A stretch of 17,103 nucleotides of DNA from an uncultured Oscillospiraceae bacterium (lineage in GTDB: Bacteria > Bacillota > Clostridia > Oscillospirales > Ruminococcaceae), in NCBI GenBank assembly GCA_900552945.1, contig USBI01000038.1:1-17103 (forward strand), read 5' to 3'. Both the position numbers and the translations under genes were made by a program. Under the pieces are notes generated by a model. The model did no database searches and had not been told where the DNA came from. It worked only from the letters and a program-made list of their open reading frames with translations. Below are positions 1-6,367 of the stretch, piece after piece. Within the stretch, counting starts at the first letter, position 1. Each line of letters begins with the position of its first letter.

Positions 1-46
1 AGATAGGCTCCGGTCTCGTGGGCTCGGAGATGTGTATAAGAGACAG
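1..46 (+). other. Untrimmed Nextera (Tn5) adapter with index
   Basis: Positions 13-46 match the Nextera read-2 transposase adapter, ending in the Tn5 mosaic end AGATGTGTATAAGAGACAG at 28-46. Positions 1-12 (AGAT plus 8 bases) look like the end of the P7 primer followed by an i7 index. This is library-preparation sequence, not genome. The same adapter occurs in reverse complement at the other end. Genomic sequence begins at 47. Confidence 0.97.
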
Positions 47-336
47 CTACCGCACAGTGGGAAGGCGTTTCAGAGGAATACCTCCCTACAGTTGTTTTCA
101 ACGCAGACGGCAGTTTTGTTATAACGGAGAACCTTTATGCCGGCATGGGCCATTACACCGGCACCTATGTTAAAGACGGTGACCGCTTTGTGTTGAATGT
201 AACCGAAGTTGACTTTTTCGGATTTTTGGGTGAAGACGTGCGTAACATTGAATTCCAGTTTACAAATGACGGCACGCTCGAATTGAAGACTGACCTGTGT
301 TACTCCGGGCAGGGCGATATTTTTGCGTTGAAGTAA
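47..336 (+). CDS. Hypothetical protein, 3' fragment (start lost at contig edge)
   Basis: An open frame runs from the adapter junction to a TAA at 334-336, giving about 95 codons of C-terminal sequence. The internal ATG at 145 is not a convincing start because coding-like sequence continues upstream (LPTVVFNADGSFVITENLY precedes it). The visible part is rich in alternating hydrophobic/polar stretches and turns (NADGSF, VKDGDRF, TNDGTLEL). This is the look of a small beta-barrel or beta-sandwich domain, as in the C-terminal domains of many Firmicute lipoproteins, but I cannot name a family. Whether it has a signal peptide cannot be seen. A strong terminator follows at once, so it ends its transcription unit. 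Confidence 0.75.
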
Positions 337-372
337 ATAAAAGCGGCGTTTGAAACGCCGCTTTTATTTTGT
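336..372 (+). terminator. Rho-independent terminator
   Basis: A perfect inverted repeat pairs 336-351 with 353-368 (core AAAAGCGGCGTTT / AAACGCCGCTTTT), followed by a T-rich tail. It overlaps the stop codon of the partial gene. The A-tract on the 5' side means it could work in both directions, but no minus-strand gene ends here. Confidence 0.9.
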
Positions 373-457
373 GAAACCTTCTCTTGACTGGTCATGGAAT
401 GTCATACGACTTCTTTTGTAAAATGAACACAGAACACCAGTCAAAGGAAGTGAGAGC

Positions 458-667
458 ATGTATGAAATTCGTATTTACGTTTTGGGAGAATGTGTGGATA
501 TGTTTCGTCGTTCCAACCGGGAACAGGCCAAACAGATTTATATAAGCTTTGCCGCCAGCCCGCTTTGCTATACACAGCTCATCGTGGACGGATACCCTAT
601 GACAACAGCGCAGGCGGAGCGTTATCTGAAGATCGGGCGGGAACGGTACGCTGATTTTCTGTTTTGA
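458..667 (+). CDS. Small hypothetical protein (69 aa)
   Basis: This is a complete small gene with an AAAGGAAG ribosome binding site (443-450) seven bases before the ATG and a TGA stop. The protein has no signal peptide or membrane segment. It starts with a beta-strand-like MYEIRIYVLGE, followed by a basic, probably helical stretch (RRSNREQAKQIY), then a CYTQLIVDGYPM segment and a second helix (TTAQAERYLKI). That resembles a compact alpha/beta fold. I do not recognise the family. It stands alone, between one terminator at 336-372 and another at 757-788. A 9-bp inverted repeat lies in its 5' region and its right arm touches the ribosome binding site. A longer minus-strand frame covers it but lacks coding character, so the plus-strand call is preferred. 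Confidence 0.65.
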   Translation: MYEIRIYVLGECVDMFRRSNREQAKQIYISFAASPLCYTQLIVDGYPMTTAQAERYLKIGRERYADFLF

Positions 668-756
668 ACGGTCGTGTTTCAGAAACGGTCCATTATGGAA
701 ACAAAAACGTATTCTAAACGGTGACAGTGACATTTGTTTTGTATACACCGGAAAAA

Positions 757-788
757 GAAAAAGCACACTCAAACGAGTGTGCTTTTTC
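757..788 (-). terminator. Bidirectional rho-independent terminator
   Basis: Positions 757-770 and 775-788 form a perfect 14-bp stem (core GCACACTC/GAGTGTGC) with an AAAC loop. On the minus strand the stem is followed by a T-rich run, and it lies 12 bases after the stop of the lipoprotein gene at 801. On the plus strand the stem closes with TTTTT, so it can also end the small gene at 458-667. Confidence 0.88.
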
Positions 789-800
789 AAAGAGAATCGC

Positions 801-1163
801 TTATTGGAGCATATCTCCCATTACAGAAGAACTTGCTTCCGCAATATCTTTCAGGGTGATGGTATCACTGGCTGCAAAAGCAGTATCCAAACTGGACATC
901 ATGGTATCCATCTGCGGCTCCAATGAGCTGGACAGCATCTCATCCGTCATGGAAATGCCGTTGTCTTCAATCATGTATTTCATGAGGGCGGTAGTGGCGG
1001 CTTCTTTCTCAGCGTCGGAAGCAGCATTCCATTCGGTTGCAGTCCAGGACATGTAGTCGGTGTTTGCGCCGGAACCGGTATCGCTGCCACCGTTGGAACA
1101 ACCGGCAAATACGCAGAGCGCAAGAACAGCTGCCATTACAATGGCAATGATTTTCTTCTTCAT
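801..1163 (-). CDS. Small putative lipoprotein (120 aa)
   Basis: The N-terminus is a classic lipoprotein signal: MKKK, a hydrophobic core (IIAIVMAAVLALCVFA) and a lipobox ending at Cys22 (FAGC). A Gly/Ser/Asn-rich linker (NGGSDTGSGANT) follows. The mature part is about 85 residues, acidic and helical-looking, and Met-rich (KYMIEDNGISMTDEMLSS, PQMDTMMSSLD). I do not recognise the family. The likely location is the outer face of the cytoplasmic membrane. The start has an AAAGGAG ribosome binding site nine bases upstream. The gene lies 62 bases downstream of the dehydrogenase on the same strand. I see no good promoter in that gap, so it may be read from the dehydrogenase promoter and end at the 757-788 terminator. 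Confidence 0.8.
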   Translation of the reverse strand: MKKKIIAIVMAAVLALCVFAGCSNGGSDTGSGANTDYMSWTATEWNAASDAEKEAATTALMKYMIEDNGISMTDEMLSSSLEPQMDTMMSSLDTAFAASDTITLKDIAEASSSVMGDMLQ

Positions 1164-1199
1164 AAAGGTATCTTCTCCTTTAAAAAATGTATTTGAAAA

Positions 1200-1211
1200 C
1201 GGGAGAACCCG
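1200..1211 (-). other. Weak hairpin between dehydrogenase and lipoprotein genes
   Basis: A 4-bp GC stem (CGGG/CCCG, loop of four) is followed on the minus strand by TTTTC. It is too short to be a firm terminator. At most it could attenuate read-through from the dehydrogenase gene into the downstream lipoprotein gene. Confidence 0.25.
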
Positions 1212-1225
1212 ATTTTCACTTTTTT

Positions 1226-2185
1226 CTATTTCTGCCCCATTTTAACGTTAATGGGAGAACCGTTTAAGTAAGCGGTGATGTTATCCACAACCATTCCTGC
1301 ACGGCGAACCATGGATTCATGGGTCGCAAACGCAACGTGTGGCGTGAGGACGGTGTTTTTGGAGTGCAGCAACGGATGATCGGTATTGACCGGCGGTTCC
1401 GTTTCAAACACGTCAATGCCTGCTCCTGCGATTTTTCCGCTGTTCAGGGCATCCGCCAGTGCGGCAGAATCAACAACACCTCCGCGGGCAACGTTAACCA
1501 AAATAGCATTTTCTTTCATCAGCGCGATTTTCTCTTTGCTGATGAGATGTTTGGTTTCTGCGGTGAGAGGTGTGTGAAGAGTGATGATGTCCGCACGTTT
1601 CATAAGGTCATCCAACGAACAGTACTCAATACCAACATCCTTGGCTTCTTTCCGTTCGCTGCGGCTGTATCCCAGCAGTTTGCAGCCAAACGCTTTGGCA
1701 AGTTCCGCAACACGGATACCGATCGCGCCGGTTCCAACAATACCAATGGTCTTTCCGGCAACTTCAAATCCTACTAAACCGTCTTTGGTTTGCCCTGCCG
1801 CTGTGCGTGCATGGCACGGCAGAATGTTACGGTAAACAGCAAGAATGAGCCCGAAGGTGAGTTCTGCTACGGCGTCGGTGCAGTACCCCTGTGCATTGCA
1901 CACAAGGATTCCCTTGTCGTTGCAGACAGCGGGGATGTGGTCAACACCGGTAAACGCAACTGAGATCATTTTTAAGTTTGGCGCAGAAAGAACAACTTCT
2001 TCGCTGAGCGGAGAGTTTGCAACAATGAGAATGTCGGCGTCTTTTGCTTTTTCAATCTTTTCAGCATCGGTAGCAATTTTGCTTCCGCAAAAGACAAACT
2101 CGTGGCCTGCATCGGTCAACGGCTTTGCCGCTTCCATCATTGTTTCTTCCGAAACGCCGAGTGGTTCAAGCATTACAATACGCAT
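1226..2185 (-). CDS. D-isomer-specific 2-hydroxyacid dehydrogenase
   Basis: This 319-aa protein has the full two-domain family layout. The catalytic domain is formed from residues 1-100 and the C-terminus; the Rossmann nucleotide-binding domain spans about 100-285. Visible motifs are the dinucleotide loop GTGAIG (151-156), the catalytic Arg234 in NVARGG, Glu263 in ETEPP, and His283 in TPHVAF. The family reversibly reduces 2-keto acids to D-2-hydroxyacids in the cytosol (glycerate, lactate, hydroxyisocaproate or phosphoglycerate-type substrates). The substrate cannot be told from sequence. There is no ACT domain, so it is not a typical long SerA. At the end of strand beta-2, where NAD enzymes usually carry Asp, it has Ser174-Arg175 (GYSRS), suggesting NADP(H). 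The ribosome binding site AAGGAGGT sits seven bases from the ATG, and a good sigma-A promoter lies upstream. Confidence 0.9.
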   Translation of the reverse strand: MRIVMLEPLGVSEETMMEAAKPLTDAGHEFVFCGSKIATDAEKIEKAKDADILIVANSPLSEEVVLSAPNLKMISVAFTGVDHIPAVCNDKGILVCNAQGYCTDAVAELTFGLILAVYRNILPCHARTAAGQTKDGLVGFEVAGKTIGIVGTGAIGIRVAELAKAFGCKLLGYSRSERKEAKDVGIEYCSLDDLMKRADIITLHTPLTAETKHLISKEKIALMKENAILVNVARGGVVDSAALADALNSGKIAGAGIDVFETEPPVNTDHPLLHSKNTVLTPHVAFATHESMVRRAGMVVDNITAYLNGSPINVKMGQK

Positions 2186-2214
2186 CAGATTTACCTCCTT
2201 AAAGTTTCCTTCTT

Positions 2215-2243
2215 ATTATACGCTTGACATAATAAACTTGCAA
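2215..2243 (-). promoter_or_regulatory. Sigma-A promoter of the dehydrogenase gene
   Basis: On the minus strand a -35 TTGCAA (2243-2238) and a perfect -10 TATAAT (2220-2215) are separated by 17 bases, about 30 bases upstream of the start codon. Confidence 0.75.
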
Positions 2244-2270
2244 GGCTTCTTATTGGTCAAAATTTAACAA

Positions 2271-2290
2271 TTACCGGTTGATTCCGGTAA
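2271..2290. promoter_or_regulatory. Candidate operator: palindrome enclosing the -35 box
   Basis: TTACCGG (2271-2277) and CCGGTAA (2284-2290) are perfect inverted repeats on either side of the TTGATT -35 hexamer. A protein bound here would block RNA polymerase. The regulator is not in the window. Confidence 0.4.
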
Positions 2291-2306
2291 AATTCTGAGA
2301 TATGAT
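2278..2306 (+). promoter_or_regulatory. Sigma-A promoter of the transglutaminase-like lipoprotein gene
   Basis: A -35 TTGATT (2278-2283), a 17-base spacer and a -10 TATGAT (2301-2306) lie 40 bases upstream of the chosen start. The -35 box is exactly the loop of a 7-bp palindrome (2271-2290), which suggests operator control. Confidence 0.7.
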
Positions 2307-2346
2307 AATAGCATTATGGTATTTTAAATAAAGGATGTTTGTTTGT

Positions 2347-3315
2347 ATGAAAAAATTTTCTCTGCTGCTTGCGGCGATACTGCTTTGCGGCCTGTTTGCT
2401 TCCTGTACTCCTGTTTCGGAGGATGAAAGTTCTTCCAGTTCGGTCAGCAGTACTGACTCTTCCGATGACCTTCCGGCTTATGAATTTACATACAATCGTT
2501 ATGCGCTTCCATCTGATGTAGAACAGCTTTTGGGCAGTTCACTGGAAACATATCACAGTGCGGTTGACGCGATCGATTCGGTTTCGGATTCTTTTGCGGT
2601 CAGCGATGAAGCGGAGGCCGAATTGCTCGAACAGGTGCTGTATGCCTGCTATCCGCCCGCATCGCTCGTGACTGATATGACGTATGACGCTTCTTCCAAA
2701 TCAGTTCGCCTTACCTACCGGTATCCGGCGGCGGTTATGGAACAGCGCCTCCCTATGCTGGAACAGCTCGTTGTGAAAATTATGGGTCTGACCCTTCGGG
2801 AAGGGGACAGTGAGGTCGTTCGGGCAGTTGCGTTGTATAAGTATGTGACGACTGGTGTAGTTGATTCCGGCGATGACAGCAAGACGGTCTGGAACGCGTT
2901 TTTTGATGGCGAAGGAGACAGTGCTGCCATGTCTGCCATGTGCCGCTTTTTGTTTGCGCAGGCGGGCATTTCATCAATCCCTGTGGCTGCGACGGATCAT
3001 GAGGGGAATGAGCATTCCCTTTTGGCAGCAGAGTTTGGGGGAATGTATTATCTGATCGACCCGGCATATGAAGCGGTGCGTACCAGCGGGCAGGGACTGG
3101 TTTGCTTTGGAACGACCGAGCAGCAGTCTAATAAGGAAAACTACCTGACTGATTTTGCTGTTTCTCTTCCGGGGCTCGAAATGCCATCCTGCACCGATGA
3201 ACGTTTTGCTTCCATGCGCAATTGCGGCAAATGGTCGCTCAACAGTACGCGGGATGTTATCTCAATGACCGCGGATGAGTACAGCGGAGAGTTTACCGAC
3301 ACGGCAGACCGTTAA
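2347..3315 (+). CDS. Transglutaminase-like fold lipoprotein, catalytic Cys replaced by Ser
   Basis: The start is taken at ATG 2347 (MKKFSLLL), not the ATG at 2335, because the AAAGGA ribosome binding site at 2330-2335 is 11 bases from 2347 and overlaps the earlier ATG. The 322-aa protein has a lipoprotein signal with lipobox FASC, then a Ser/Asp-rich linker (ESSSSSVSSTDSSDD), a helical middle region and a C-terminal transglutaminase-like core. The core aligns without gaps to the family pattern: the region before AGI, then His223 in the EHSLLAAEF strand and Asp238 in YLIDPAYE, with the usual His-to-Asp spacing of 15. The position where the family has its nucleophilic Cys holds Ser192 (GDSAAM, codon AGT). 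It is probably not an active protease or cross-linker and may bind peptide or wall material instead. It is membrane-anchored on the outer face. It is transcribed alone, divergently from the dehydrogenase. Confidence 0.8.
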   Translation: MKKFSLLLAAILLCGLFASCTPVSEDESSSSSVSSTDSSDDLPAYEFTYNRYALPSDVEQLLGSSLETYHSAVDAIDSVSDSFAVSDEAEAELLEQVLYACYPPASLVTDMTYDASSKSVRLTYRYPAAVMEQRLPMLEQLVVKIMGLTLREGDSEVVRAVALYKYVTTGVVDSGDDSKTVWNAFFDGEGDSAAMSAMCRFLFAQAGISSIPVAATDHEGNEHSLLAAEFGGMYYLIDPAYEAVRTSGQGLVCFGTTEQQSNKENYLTDFAVSLPGLEMPSCTDERFASMRNCGKWSLNSTRDVISMTADEYSGEFTDTADR

Positions 3316-3328
3316 CTTTTAAAACATA

Positions 3329-3362
3329 GAAAAAGCTGCTGGAAATAAACAGCAGCTTTTTC
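3329..3362 (+). terminator. Rho-independent terminator
   Basis: Positions 3329-3341 and 3350-3362 form a perfect 13-bp stem (AAAAAGCTGCTG / CAGCAGCTTTTT), just after the stop of the transglutaminase-like gene. Confidence 0.92.
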
Positions 3363-3394
3363 TTATTTCGTTTGTTTTTCTGATGGTTTCAAAT

Positions 3395-3433
3395 AAACAC
3401 ACCGCCTCGGATTATAACCGAGGCGGTGTGTTT
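3395..3433 (-). terminator. Rho-independent terminator of the Trp transporter operon
   Basis: Positions 3395-3410 and 3418-3433 form a perfect 16-bp stem (core ACCGCCTCGG/CCGAGGCGGT) with a 7-base loop. Its arm touches the stop codon of the ATPase gene. The minus-strand tail is TATTT. Confidence 0.9.
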
Positions 3434-4206
3434 TAATTACCGCATTCAATGCTAATGGAATTGAAGATGGAAAGAATTTGATCCATGGAAGTTTCGGCTT
3501 TTTCTGTTCCGGAAACGTCCAGAATCGAATGGCCTTCGTGCATCATCACAAGACGGTTGCCGTACTCCAACGCGAACCGCAGATTATGGGTGACCATCAG
3601 AGTGGTGATCCCTTTTTCCTTTACCAGTCGGTCGGTTAGCTTCATGACCGTTTCAGAGGATTTTGGGTCCAGCGCGGCGGTGTGTTCGTCCAGAATAAGC
3701 AGATCAATGTTCGTCATGTTGGCGATGACCAGGGCCAGCGCCTGACGCTGTCCTCCCGAGAGCGCGCCTACCGGGGTATAAATGCGGTTTTCCAAACCCA
3801 TTTCACAGCTTTCAAGCAAGGTGCGGTAATAATCGGTCCGTTTGCGGTTGATGCCTCGCCCAAGCGAGTAACGCCCTTGTTTGTTGTCGGCAAGCGCCAT
3901 GTTTTCCAGGATGGTTAAATCTTTGCAGCTGCCTTTTTGCGGATCTTGAAATACCCGCCCGATATAAGCGGCGCGTTTGTGCTCGCTTAGACGGGTGATG
4001 TCTTTTCCTTCAAAAAAGATGCTGCCTTCATCCGCGGGCATGGAACCGCAGATCAGGTTGAGCAGGGTGGTCTTACCGGAGCCGTTTGAGCCGATGATTG
4101 AAACAAAATCCCCTTTGTTGACTGAAAAATTAAAATGATCAAACAGGGTGGTTTCATCCGCCGTTCCGGTGTGAAAACGTTTTACGATATTTTTAAGTTC
4201 AAGCAC
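3433..4206 (-). CDS. trpZ: Tryptophan ABC transporter ATP-binding protein (TrpZ type)
   Basis: This is a complete 257-aa ABC ATPase. Numbering from the chosen start, it shows Walker A GSNGSGKT (39-46), Q-loop Gln87 in VFQDP, signature LSGGQ (149-153), Walker B LLILDE (169-174) and the switch His207 in MVTHN. The GTG at 4204-4206 is taken as start: it gives the usual family N-terminus (MLELKNIVKRF), has a GGAGG ten bases upstream, and overlaps the permease stop by eight bases, suggesting translational coupling. The frame is open back to an ATG at 4251, but that would overlap the permease by 53 bases. It would power import through the permease at 4199-5113. The set matches the COG2984/COG4120/COG1101 transporter family; the Trp T-box leader points to tryptophan. 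Confidence 0.88.
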   Translation of the reverse strand: MLELKNIVKRFHTGTADETTLFDHFNFSVNKGDFVSIIGSNGSGKTTLLNLICGSMPADEGSIFFEGKDITRLSEHKRAAYIGRVFQDPQKGSCKDLTILENMALADNKQGRYSLGRGINRKRTDYYRTLLESCEMGLENRIYTPVGALSGGQRQALALVIANMTNIDLLILDEHTAALDPKSSETVMKLTDRLVKEKGITTLMVTHNLRFALEYGNRLVMMHEGHSILDVSGTEKAETSMDQILSIFNSISIECGN

Positions 4207-5113
4207 GGCTTTTTTTCCTCCCTTTGAACGCACCGCTTCCGACAAGGGCAATTGTAAACAGTATCGCCATAAGCAGTTTCAGGTATTGAGTCGGCAGTCC
4301 CAAAGCCAACGCGATGGAAAGGCAGGCCTTGTAAAGAATAGCGCCGATAAGCACTTTGGATGTAGCGCGCATGAATTTCACGCGCTTGAATAAACTGAGT
4401 CCGATGATGACCGAAGCTAACCCGATCACGACCATGCCGGTGCCCATCTGCAGGTCGGCGGACCCTTTTTGTTGGGCGATGATGGAACCTGCCAGCGCGG
4501 CAAATCCGTTTCCGAGCGCCAGCCCGATGATTTTTGAAACGCCCGGGTCGCGTGCCAGCATAGTGACATACTGTTCATTGTTACCGGCCGCCCGCAAAAG
4601 CAGTCCGGATTTTGTCTTCATGTACCAATCAAGCGCGTATTTCAATACAACCGCCACGACTCCGGAAACGATGACGGCACGGATGAGAAAATCACCGATC
4701 TTTTCGGGGATGAACGAAGCGGGAACATCGGAAAAAATAGTTGGTTTATCAAAAAATGAAACGATGGATAATCCGCCGGTCCCCGCCATCATCAGTACCA
4801 AATTCACAGAGAGCAGAGCGGTCATAACAAGAATACCGCACAGAAGAGGCCTGATGTGCAGTTTTACATGCAGAATACCGGTTACGCATCCGGCAAGTCC
4901 GCCGCATATGAATGCGATGAGACAACAGAGCCATGGATTGACACCCTGTACAATGAGAATGCCCGTCACAACTGCGCCCAGCGGGACTGTTCCATCGACC
5001 GAAAGGTCTGGAAAGTCCAGAATGCTATAAGTGATGTAAACGCCAAACGCCAGAATGGCATACATAAAGCCTTCCTCCAACGTGACTTTTACAATATTGA
5101 GTAGTTCGTTCAA
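4199..5113 (-). CDS. trpY: Tryptophan ABC transporter permease (TrpY type)
   Basis: This is a polytopic membrane protein of the BPD_transp_2 / COG4120 family, about 305 aa with some eight or nine hydrophobic segments. The motif GVYITYSILDFPDLSVDGT near the N-terminus is the family hallmark. The C-terminus ends in a basic tail (FKGRKKSRA). It forms the membrane channel for the substrate delivered by the binding protein at 5184-6209. The start is uncertain. I choose TTG 5111-5113, which has an AGGG seven bases upstream and gives an N-terminus of normal length. The frame extends to another TTG at 5149, but that lies inside the hairpin at 5148-5175. A third option is the ATG that encodes MYAILAF, which has GGAGG eight bases upstream but would cut into the first membrane segment. 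Confidence 0.85.
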   Translation of the reverse strand: MNELLNIVKVTLEEGFMYAILAFGVYITYSILDFPDLSVDGTVPLGAVVTGILIVQGVNPWLCCLIAFICGGLAGCVTGILHVKLHIRPLLCGILVMTALLSVNLVLMMAGTGGLSIVSFFDKPTIFSDVPASFIPEKIGDFLIRAVIVSGVVAVVLKYALDWYMKTKSGLLLRAAGNNEQYVTMLARDPGVSKIIGLALGNGFAALAGSIIAQQKGSADLQMGTGMVVIGLASVIIGLSLFKRVKFMRATSKVLIGAILYKACLSIALALGLPTQYLKLLMAILFTIALVGSGAFKGRKKSRA

Positions 5114-5147
5114 ATAAGATCCCTGCTTTCTGTTTGATTCCTTTATC

Positions 5148-5175
5148 AAAGCCGCAGCAATTCAGCTGCGGCTTT
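5148..5175 (-). other. Intercistronic hairpin between binding protein and permease genes
   Basis: A perfect 11-bp stem (GCCGCAGC/GCTGCGGC core) with a 6-base loop lies just after the binding-protein stop. On the minus strand it is followed only by TTTGAT, so it is a leaky terminator or an mRNA-protecting hairpin. Such an element would let the binding protein be made in excess over the membrane parts. Confidence 0.7.
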
Positions 5176-5183
5176 TCAATGTC

Positions 5184-6209
5184 TTATTCGGCGCTGGTCG
5201 TTACCAACTCAACGTCCTGATACTCTTCCGGAATGGTGATGTTGAACTGCGCCGCAACGTCACTGTTAATGACCGGATAAGAATCTTCCACAGTGGTTAC
5301 TGCCATCTCTGCCGGGTCTTCGCCTTTCAGGATCTGGTCAGCCACCTGTGCGGTCTGCTTGCCAAGGGCAACATAATCTAAGCTTTCCGAAGCGAGGCAG
5401 CCTTTTTTTACCTGCTCGATTTCCGAACCGTAAACCGGGATGCCTGCGCTGTTTGCCTGCGAAAGAACGGTTTGCAGATTATCTACTACATTGTTATCGG
5501 TGAAATTGTTGATGCAATCAACCTTCCCTACAAGTGTCGCAGCTGCCTGCGGAATATCGGCAGCACTCTGAACGCCTTGTTCCACGATCTCAAATCCGTA
5601 TTCCGGAGCAAGTTCTTTGATCTTTTCCAGGTGGGAAACCGAGTTGGCTTCGCTTGTGGTGTAAAGGATGCCGATTTTCTTTGCATCCGGCTGCAGGGCG
5701 CGGATGAGTTTGAGCTGCGCTTCCAGGTTCAGCAGATCGGAAGTGCCGTTGCAGTTGTTGCCGGATTTGTCCATGGATTCAACGAGCCCTGCGGAAACCG
5801 GATCGGAAACGGCGCAGAATACAACCGGTACGTCTGTTCCTTTGGCAGCGGAGTAAGCGCCGGTAGCTGCCGGTGTAGCAATGCCGATGACAAGATCATA
5901 ATCTTTTGAAACCATGTTTTTAGCGAGCTGATCAACGGTTTCGCTCTGACCGAGCGCGTTTTGAAAATCCAGCGTTAGGTTTTCTCCTTCAACATAACCG
6001 GCTTCTGCAAGGCCTTCTTTTAAGCCTTCATAACAGTTATCAAGCGAAGAATGGGCTGTATACTGGATTACACCGATCGTGACAGTATCAGCAGATGTAC
6101 CGGAAGAACCGGAACTGCTTTCAGAAGAAGTATTGTCACATGCGGTAAAGGTAAGGCCGAGCATGGCGATGCCGGCAGTAAGAGCGATGGCTTTCATTAA
6201 TTTTTTCAT
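5184..6209 (-). CDS. trpX: Tryptophan ABC transporter substrate-binding lipoprotein (TrpX type)
   Basis: This 341-aa protein has a lipoprotein signal (MKKLMKAIALTAGIAML, lipobox FTAC, Cys24) and a Ser/Gly linker (SSESSSGSSGTS). Two alpha/beta lobes follow, typical of the ABC_sub_bind family (PF04392, COG2984). Recognisable pieces are VTIGVIQYTAHSSLD at the start of lobe 1, DLVIGIATPAAT, VPVVFCAVSDP, KKIGILYTTSEANS in lobe 2 and GIPVYGSE. It would be anchored outside the membrane and hand an aromatic amino acid to the permease. The start has an AAAGGAGA ribosome binding site eight bases upstream. It is the first gene of the operon, about 125 bases after a T-box terminator with a UGG specifier, so tryptophan is the best substrate guess. 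Family members elsewhere may carry tyrosine or other ligands. Confidence 0.9.
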   Translation of the reverse strand: MKKLMKAIALTAGIAMLGLTFTACDNTSSESSSGSSGTSADTVTIGVIQYTAHSSLDNCYEGLKEGLAEAGYVEGENLTLDFQNALGQSETVDQLAKNMVSKDYDLVIGIATPAATGAYSAAKGTDVPVVFCAVSDPVSAGLVESMDKSGNNCNGTSDLLNLEAQLKLIRALQPDAKKIGILYTTSEANSVSHLEKIKELAPEYGFEIVEQGVQSAADIPQAAATLVGKVDCINNFTDNNVVDNLQTVLSQANSAGIPVYGSEIEQVKKGCLASESLDYVALGKQTAQVADQILKGEDPAEMAVTTVEDSYPVINSDVAAQFNITIPEEYQDVELVTTSAE

Positions 6210-6334
6210 TTTAAAAATCTCCTTTGCTATGCTTTTTGTTGTGTGAGTTTTCGGTCAAAAGCTGCGCCATCGCCATCGTTTTGTCATCATAATAATCATC
6301 CTTTCCGCATGGTATAAGCAGGTGTGCAGGCAAT

Positions 6335-6367
6335 AAAAAAAAGCCTTGCCCCAACATGGGACAAGAC
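6335..6367 (-). terminator. T-box regulated terminator
   Basis: On the minus strand GUCUUGUCCC pairs with GGGGCAAGGC (10 bp with two G-U pairs, loop AUGUU), followed by eight Us. It is the mutually exclusive partner of the antiterminator that contains UGGUACCGC. Confidence 0.92.

Noticed and set aside
384..424. TTGACT (384-389) and TAAAAT (419-424) as a promoter for the small gene
   Set aside because: The spacing of 29 bases is far too long, and neither box has a suitable partner at 16-18 bases.
392..790. 132-aa minus-strand open frame opposite the small gene at 458-667
   Set aside because: It runs through a bidirectional terminator stem, has a composition typical of an antisense shadow, and lacks a family match. 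The plus-strand frame has a good ribosome binding site.
721..1056. 111-aa plus-strand frame over the small lipoprotein
   Set aside because: The opposite strand carries a clear lipoprotein signal, ribosome binding site and terminator. This frame starts before the terminator hairpin and is a shadow.
1200..1211. Terminator for the dehydrogenase gene
   Set aside because: The stem is only 4 bp with a 4-base T run, too weak to call; it is listed only as a weak hairpin.
5472..5909. 145-aa plus-strand frame opposite the binding-protein gene
   Set aside because: It is an antisense shadow of a well-supported gene.
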